A stretch of DNA of 64,000 bases from Cypionkella sinensis (GTDB lineage: Bacteria; Pseudomonadota; Alphaproteobacteria; Rhodobacterales; Rhodobacteraceae): NCBI RefSeq assembly GCF_042646385.1, contig NZ_JBHRTO010000001.1, forward strand, positions 2,542,001-2,606,000, read 5' to 3'. Below the pieces are notes generated by a model that saw only the letters and a list, made by a program, of their open reading frames with translations, was not told the origin of the DNA and searched no databases. Shown in pieces: positions 59,022 through 64,000 of this stretch. Numbering within the stretch: the first letter of the stretch is position 1; every line of letters begins with the position of its first letter. The position numbers were made by a program, and so were the translations under genes.

Positions 59022-60227
59022 TTAAATGACTGCTTTTTCGAGGAAGGGGCGGTTCTCGACAATGCGTTCATAGCCAACTTCAGACATGTCCAGCGTGCGA
59101 TAGCCGCCGTAGATGATCAGTTCTGACACAGCGCGGCCCGCAGCGGGGCCTTGTTGCAGGCCGTGGCCGGAGAAGCCGTTGGCAAAGACGAAATTGCGCA
59201 CCTGCGGGTGGCGGCCCACCACAAGGTTATGGTCCAGCGTGTTGAAATCGTAATGCCCGGCCCATTGGTTGACGACCTTGATCGCCTCAAACCCCTGCGC
59301 GCGGGTGGCAAGGGCGGGCCAGATGATGTCTTCGAATTCCTCATAGCGCGGCTCAAAGTCGTCCCAATCCACCGCCGGATCTTCGACCGGGACGGCACCG
59401 GACAGGAAGAACCGGCCCTCGGGGCGGCAGAACACGCCGGTGGGGTCGATCATCAGCGGCAGGCGGCCTTGGTTGACGGTGGCGGTTCCTTCGGGAGATT
59501 TGGCGCAATCGAACACGAACAGGGTGCGTTTGCGGGGCTCGACGGGGATGTCGAGGCCCGCCATGCGGGCGGTGAGGGCGGCGCGGGGGCCGGAGGCGTT
59601 CACCACGGTTCCGGCTTGGATGGTGGCACCGGATTTCAGCGTGACAGAGGTGACGGTATCGCCATTGCGGGCGATGGCGACCACTTCATCCGTCACCACA
59701 TCGGCCCCCAAGGCGCGGGCCTTGTTGCGGAAGCCTGCCATGATGCCGGTGTTGTTGAACCAACCCTCGCCGGATTGGCCGTAGGATGCCAGCCGAATAT
59801 CCTCGACATTCAGATGCGGGAAGGCGCGGGCAAGCTGGTCTTGATCCCACAGCACGGTATCGGCCCCACAGGCGCGCTGGACCTCGTGGCTTTCGCGCAG
59901 CACCTGTTCCTGTTCCGGCGTGCCCGCCAGGTAGAGATAACCGCCAGAGTGGAAGTTCAGATCGGGCTTGTCATCGCCGACCTGCATGGTCTCGGGGAAG
60001 TCCTTGATGAACTGATAGCCGAACTGACTAATCTTGACGTTGATCGGGTTGGAAAACTGCGTGCGGATCGAGGCTGCCGACAGCGAGGTCGAGGCTTTGG
60101 CATAGGTGGGGTCACGCTCCACCACCAGAACCGAGCCGCCAAAATCGGGGTTCGCCATCAGGAAATATGCCACAGCCGAGCCGATCACCGCCCCGCCCAC
60201 GATCACCACGTCATACTGCGTTTTCAT
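59022..60227 (-). CDS. FAD-dependent oxidoreductase (DAO/sarcosine-oxidase-like)
   Basis: A 401-residue flavoprotein: VVIVGGAVIGSAVAYFLM (FAD Rossmann motif), STSLSAASIRTQFSNPIN, and C-terminal FANGFSGHGLQQGPAAGRAV (second FAD motif). The FSGHGLQQ wording is that of the FOXRED1/opine- or dimethylglycine-type branch. It probably oxidises an N-substituted or D-amino acid. It overlaps the uronate-dehydrogenase-like stop by four bases (ATGA). Confidence 0.85.
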   Translation of the reverse strand: MKTQYDVVIVGGAVIGSAVAYFLMANPDFGGSVLVVERDPTYAKASTSLSAASIRTQFSNPINVKISQFGYQFIKDFPETMQVGDDKPDLNFHSGGYLYLAGTPEQEQVLRESHEVQRACGADTVLWDQDQLARAFPHLNVEDIRLASYGQSGEGWFNNTGIMAGFRNKARALGADVVTDEVVAIARNGDTVTSVTLKSGATIQAGTVVNASGPRAALTARMAGLDIPVEPRKRTLFVFDCAKSPEGTATVNQGRLPLMIDPTGVFCRPEGRFFLSGAVPVEDPAVDWDDFEPRYEEFEDIIWPALATRAQGFEAIKVVNQWAGHYDFNTLDHNLVVGRHPQVRNFVFANGFSGHGLQQGPAAGRAVSELIIYGGYRTLDMSEVGYERIVENRPFLEKAVI

Positions 60228-61042
60228 GTCTTGTCCTTATCGTCGGGATGACCCAAATCTACAAACCAGCCGCCCAGATGCCGCACTGCGGGCGCCTTTG
60301 GGTCAGGCGCATCGGTGCGCGCCTCGACCCCGGCGCGGAAGGGCTCTGCGCTGTCTTTTGCCTGATAGCCAAGGTGGGCCGCAAGGCGGTTATCGACGGT
60401 CTTGACGGTGTTGTCCGACAGACCAAAGCTGACGGTAAAGCCCACGCGCGGCGCGGTCAGGGCTGCGGTGACAAGGCGGACGCAATCATCAAACGACAGG
60501 TAAGACCACAGCATCCGACGGTCTGCGGGTTCGGGGAAGGACGAGAAGATGCGCAAGGCGGCGGTCTCGATGCCGAACTTGTCCCAGTAGAGGCGGCCCA
60601 GATCTTCGACGAAGCATTTCGACAGGCCATAGAGGCCGTCGGGGCGGTGTGGGGCGTTGGCGTCGATCTGGCTTTCCAGATCGTGATAGCCGATGGCGTG
60701 GACGGAGGAGGCGTAAATGATGCGCTTGACACCTGCTTTGCGCGCGCCTTCATAGATGTGATAGCTGCCACGGATATTGGCGTTCAGGATGGCATCCCAG
60801 CCGCGCTCTAGCGGGATGCCGCCGAAATGCACAATCGCATCAACGCCTTGGGTCAGAGCCAGGATCGCGGATTCGTCGGCGAGGTCGCAGATCACGGCGT
60901 CTTCGTTGGGTTGCAGATCTTGGATTTCGGTGATGTCGGAAAGGCGCAGGCGACGTGCCAAGGGGGCGAGGCCGCGGCGGAGTTCGGTGCCCAAGCGGCC
61001 AGCGGCCCCGGTGATCAGGATGGTATCAAAACGCGGGGTCAT
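60224..61042 (-). CDS. Uronate dehydrogenase-like NAD-dependent extended SDR
   Basis: A 272-residue SDR: LITGAAGRLGTELRRGL (cofactor), VHFGGIPLERGWDAILNANI, Ser-Ser in IYASSVHAIGYHD and YGLSKCFVEDL. Length and the HFGG, ASSxHAIGY and SFGLSDN-type motifs fit uronate dehydrogenase (Udh), which turns uronates into aldarolactones. In a cluster of amino/amide enzymes the true substrate may differ. ATGA overlaps on both sides. Confidence 0.8.
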   Translation of the reverse strand: MTPRFDTILITGAAGRLGTELRRGLAPLARRLRLSDITEIQDLQPNEDAVICDLADESAILALTQGVDAIVHFGGIPLERGWDAILNANIRGSYHIYEGARKAGVKRIIYASSVHAIGYHDLESQIDANAPHRPDGLYGLSKCFVEDLGRLYWDKFGIETAALRIFSSFPEPADRRMLWSYLSFDDCVRLVTAALTAPRVGFTVSFGLSDNTVKTVDNRLAAHLGYQAKDSAEPFRAGVEARTDAPDPKAPAVRHLGGWFVDLGHPDDKDKT

Positions 61043-62247
61043 GCGGCCTCCAAAGCGGTGACGGCGGCTTTGATGCGGGCCATCGCCTCGGCCAATACCG
61101 CGTCTGACGTGGCGGTCGAGATGCGGAAGAACGGCGACAGGCCATAGGCGGTGCCGGGAACAGCGGCGACGCGGCCTTCGGTCAGCAGGTATTGGGTGAC
61201 GGCGGTGTCGTCGGTGAGGGTTTCACCTTTGGGCGTGCGTTTGCCGATCAGGGCGGCGCAACCGATATAGGCGTAGAACGCGCCTTCGGGTGGGGCGAGG
61301 GTCAGGCCGGGGATCGTAACCACTGCGGCCACCACCAGATCGCGGCGACGCTCGAACGCGGTGCGGAATGTGGCGATGCAGTCTTGCGGGCCGGTGAGGG
61401 CAGCCAGCGCTGCGGCCTGCATGGGGGCTGCCACCGAGGTGACGGATTGGCTTTGCACCGTGTTCATCGCCTTCAGCAAAGCCGCTGGCCCCGCCGCATA
61501 GCCGACGCGCCAGCCGGTCATCGCATAGGCTTTTGCCACACCGTTGACGATCAGGCTGCGGTCGCGGAGTTCCGGGCAGGCTGCGCCAAAGCTGACAAAA
61601 TTGCGGCCATCGAACAGGATATGCTCGTAGATTTCATCCGACAGGATCAGCACTTGTGGATGCTGCGCCAACACCGCGCCAAGCACCTGCAATTCGGCGG
61701 TGGAATAGACCGCGCCCGATGGATTGCCCGGCATGTTCAGAAACAGCCATTTGGTGCGCGGGGTGATCGCCGCCTGCAGCACCGCAGGCGTCAGGCGAAA
61801 GCCGGTCTCGGCGGGGCAAGCGGGGGTAACGGGGATGCCGCCCAGCAGTTTGACCATCTCGGGGTAAGAAACAAAATAAGGCGTGGGCAAAATCGCTTCA
61901 TCGCCGGGGTTCAGCGTGGCCAGCAGGGCGTTGAAGATGATCTGTTTCGCGCCATTGGCGACGGTGATTTCATCAGCGCTATAGGTTAAGCCATTCTCAC
62001 GCTTGAATTTATCGGCAATCGCGGCGCGCAGGGCGGGGGTGCCTGCGGAAGCGGTATAGAGCGTTTCCCCTGCGGCGGCGGCCTTGAACGCGGCCCCGGT
62101 AACATGGGCGGGGGTGGGGAAATCCGGCTCTCCCAGCCCCAGATCAATCACATCGACACCCTGCGCGCGCAGGGCTTTCGCGGCCATCGACACCGCCATA
62201 GAGGCCGAGGGTTTTACCGCGCTCAAGCGATCTGCAACGTAATTCAT
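61039..62247 (-). CDS. Class I/II PLP aminotransferase (aspartate aminotransferase-like)
   Basis: A 402-residue fold-type I aminotransferase. The PLP lysine is in NGVAKAYAMTGWRVGYAAGP, with PNNP-like NMPGNPSG, SDEIYEHILFDG and the C-terminal FFRISTATSD arginine. Start MNYVADRLSAVKPSASMAVS is of the AspC Ib subgroup. It overlaps hydantoinase B upstream and the Udh-like gene downstream by ATGA, so the chain is co-translated. Substrate is not determined. Confidence 0.9.
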   Translation of the reverse strand: MNYVADRLSAVKPSASMAVSMAAKALRAQGVDVIDLGLGEPDFPTPAHVTGAAFKAAAAGETLYTASAGTPALRAAIADKFKRENGLTYSADEITVANGAKQIIFNALLATLNPGDEAILPTPYFVSYPEMVKLLGGIPVTPACPAETGFRLTPAVLQAAITPRTKWLFLNMPGNPSGAVYSTAELQVLGAVLAQHPQVLILSDEIYEHILFDGRNFVSFGAACPELRDRSLIVNGVAKAYAMTGWRVGYAAGPAALLKAMNTVQSQSVTSVAAPMQAAALAALTGPQDCIATFRTAFERRRDLVVAAVVTIPGLTLAPPEGAFYAYIGCAALIGKRTPKGETLTDDTAVTQYLLTEGRVAAVPGTAYGLSPFFRISTATSDAVLAEAMARIKAAVTALEAA

Positions 62248-63866
62248 GGCTGTTTCCCTGTCACATAGCCTTGGCGGGCATCCTCTGCCCGCGCCTCTGC
62301 ATCCCGCGCACTCGGCGCACCGTAGCCGCCGCCGCCGGGAAGATGAAGGATCAACCTGCGCCCTGCGGGCACATGCTGCCAGCCCTTTGGCTTCAGCAGC
62401 GTGCCATCGTCCAGCGCCACCACACCCGCCGCCCCGGCGCCGCCGCCATCGCGGCCCGCTGCCGGATGGTTCACCCGATCAAACATCGCCGAAAAGTCAA
62501 ACTCATGCCCCGGTGCCGGTTCAATCTCGATCACCTGCCCCAGACCACCGCGATACTGGCCGTCACCGCCAGAGTCGGGGCGAAGTTCCTTGCGCCAAAC
62601 CACGATCGGCCCGGTATGTTCGGTGGCCTCAATCGGCATCGTCATCACGCCGGAAGGGAAAGCAGTGGCCGACAAGCCATCCAGACCGGGCCGTGCGCCC
62701 ATGCCGCCCGAGTTGAACATCAGGATCTCGGCCCGCCTGCCCGTCTGGCCCGCAACCGGGCGCACCGACATGTGGATATTCCACAGCGCCGCCGCCCCTT
62801 CCGCCAGCACCTGCCCCGGCAGCGCCTTGGCCAAAGCGCCCAAGACCAGATCGGGCACCATATGGCCGATCACATGCCGCACAGCCACGGGTGCGGGGCG
62901 CGGGGCGTTCAGGATGTTCTCGGGCGAGGAGATGGTGAACAAGGCCAGCGAGGCCCAGTTGTTCGGAATATCGGGGGCGATCACGCATTTCAGCGCGTAG
63001 CAGGCATAGGCCTTGGTGTAGATGATCGGCACGTTGATGCCATACCGGCTGGCGGGATCAGAGCCTGCGAAATCGACATTCACCTGATCACCGCTGATCT
63101 GCACCTGTGCCGCCAGAGTGACGGGCGCGTCATAGCCATCGGTGGCAAGCGTGTTCGCCCAAGTGCCCTGTGGCAACGCGCGGATGCGCTGCAATGTGGC
63201 GGCATGGGTGCGGGTAAAGATGAACTCGCCCAAGGCATCCAGCGAGGTCAGCCCGATCTCTTGCATCATCGCGATCAGGCGGCGGTGGCCCACGTCATTG
63301 CAAGCCGCCAGCGAATAGAAATCGCCCACCACCTGATTGGGTTCGCGCACATTGGCGCGGATCATCCGCACCAGATCGGCATTGACCGTGCCGCGCTCGG
63401 CGAATTTCATGATCGGGATCTGGATGCCTTCTTCGTAAACCGATTTGGCATCGGCGCCGAAACCCCTGCCGCCCACATCGACCACATGCGCGGTGCAGGC
63501 GAAGAAACCCACCAGATCGTCGCCCAGAAAGGACGGTGAAACCATGGTGATGTCGTGCAGATGGCCGGTGCCTTTCCACGGGTCATTCGTCACGTAAGTA
63601 TCGCCCGCGAACATGTTGTCGCGGCCAATCTCGGCGATGAAATGCAAGACCGCCTCGGCCATGGTGTTGACATGGCCGGGGGTGCCGGTGACGGCTTGGG
63701 CCAGCATCCGGCCCTGCGGGTCGAACACGCCCGCCGACAGATCGCCAGCCTCGCGGACGCTGGTGGAAAACGCCGTGCGCAGCAGGGTCAGCGCCTGTTC
63801 TTCCACCACCGAAATCAGCCGGTTCCACATCACCTGCATGCGAATGTCGCGGGTCTGGTCACTCAT
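62244..63866 (-). CDS. Hydantoinase B / oxoprolinase-like subunit
   Basis: A 540-residue HyuB-family protein: RTAFSTSVREAGDLSAGVFD, VTNDPWKGTGHLHDITMVSP, FACTAHVVDVGGRG, and the C-terminal GGLGQVIEIE and LHLPGGGGYGAPSARD. HyuA/HyuB pairs are ATP-dependent cyclic amide hydrolases (N-methylhydantoinase, 5-oxoprolinase, related acetone carboxylase-type enzymes). It overlaps the HyuA stop and the aminotransferase start by ATGA. Confidence 0.93.
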   Translation of the reverse strand: MSDQTRDIRMQVMWNRLISVVEEQALTLLRTAFSTSVREAGDLSAGVFDPQGRMLAQAVTGTPGHVNTMAEAVLHFIAEIGRDNMFAGDTYVTNDPWKGTGHLHDITMVSPSFLGDDLVGFFACTAHVVDVGGRGFGADAKSVYEEGIQIPIMKFAERGTVNADLVRMIRANVREPNQVVGDFYSLAACNDVGHRRLIAMMQEIGLTSLDALGEFIFTRTHAATLQRIRALPQGTWANTLATDGYDAPVTLAAQVQISGDQVNVDFAGSDPASRYGINVPIIYTKAYACYALKCVIAPDIPNNWASLALFTISSPENILNAPRPAPVAVRHVIGHMVPDLVLGALAKALPGQVLAEGAAALWNIHMSVRPVAGQTGRRAEILMFNSGGMGARPGLDGLSATAFPSGVMTMPIEATEHTGPIVVWRKELRPDSGGDGQYRGGLGQVIEIEPAPGHEFDFSAMFDRVNHPAAGRDGGGAGAAGVVALDDGTLLKPKGWQHVPAGRRLILHLPGGGGYGAPSARDAEARAEDARQGYVTGKQP

Positions 63867-64000
63867 ATCGTGGCCCCTTTGCGGATCAACAGCAGGCTGC
63901 CGTCGCTTTGCATCACCACATCAAACGGGGCGGTGACAACGGTTGAGGTTTCACGCTCGACAATTACCGCCGGGCCGATGATGCGCGCGCCGGGGGTGAG
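63863..64000 (-). CDS. Hydantoinase A / oxoprolinase-like subunit, C-terminus only
   Basis: The last 45 codons are visible on the minus strand: LTPGARIIGPAVIVERETST, then TAPFDVVMQSDGSLLLIRKG and a TGA overlapping the HyuB ATG. This GPAVI-E-x-x-ST ending with a beta-strand tail is the HyuA C-terminus. The rest of the ATPase-like subunit and the operon promoter lie beyond the window. Confidence 0.88.
   Translation of the reverse strand, partial: LTPGARIIGPAVIVERETSTVVTAPFDVVMQSDGSLLLIRKGATI

Overview
The window is GC-rich, densely coded DNA that most resembles a member of the Rhodobacteraceae (Alphaproteobacteria). The main pointers are an adjacent PetP-PetR regulator pair next to ilvE, the xseB-ispA-dxs operon led by a histone-deacetylase-like gene, the Ohr/OhrR and HutF-type histidine loci, and many amine and amino-acid catabolism operons with ATGA or TGATG start-stop overlaps. 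I saw no rRNA, tRNA, prophage or CRISPR array.

Region by region. 1-2.7 kb: the end of an SDR epimerase gene, a DUF1349 protein, a BetI-like regulator, and a TerC-family membrane protein behind a long structured leader. 2.97-9.13 kb (minus strand): a six-gene catabolic operon with a NicX-like ring-opening dioxygenase, an acyl-CoA-dehydrogenase-fold flavoprotein, an SRPBCC/alpha-beta hydrolase fusion, a TetR regulator, a glutamine-synthetase-like ligase and a flavin reductase. 9.2-12.6 kb: an accessory gap with a secreted-protein gene, a gene truncated by IS debris, and rearranged IS3 transposase fragments. 12.6-17.1 kb: a second catabolic operon (gentisate-dioxygenase-like bicupin, FAH-family hydrolase, nitrilase, flavin reductase) divergent from a GntR regulator. 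The promoters of the two operons share a 12-bp palindrome core, which suggests one regulon for an aromatic or N-heteroaromatic substrate.

17.1-23.7 kb: transglutaminase, fused ATP-grasp/alpha-E and transglutaminase/DUF2126 genes, a predicted but uncharacterised peptide-ligase system. 23.8-27.5 kb: oxyR divergent from katG, and an HdeA-like periplasmic protein. 27.7-31.7 kb: the isoprenoid operon HDAC-like/xseB/ispA/dxs. 31.8-36.2 kb: PRC-barrel, PaaI thioesterase, a periplasmic protein, petR, petP, ilvE and an orphan immunity-like ORF. 36.3-42.3 kb: a yybP-ykoY (Mn2+) riboswitch with mntP, several small genes, a papain-like protease, SDR, ohr/ohrR, and copies of structured interspersed repeats. 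42.5-49.1 kb: hutU-hutH-hutI divergent from hutF-hutC. 50.1-56.4 kb: a hydroxyproline-type operon under a GntR regulator. 56.6-64 kb: a chained minus-strand operon (hydantoinase A/B, aminotransferase, uronate-dehydrogenase-like, FAD oxidoreductase, LysR, two SDRs) that runs off the window.

The best candidates for undescribed biology are the two-operon regulon joined by the ATTTTCGAAAAT palindrome, the 210-bp multi-hairpin repeat family with a covarying diverged copy, and the fused ATP-grasp/alpha-E/transglutaminase system. All functional calls come from reading sequence and recalling families; no search was run.
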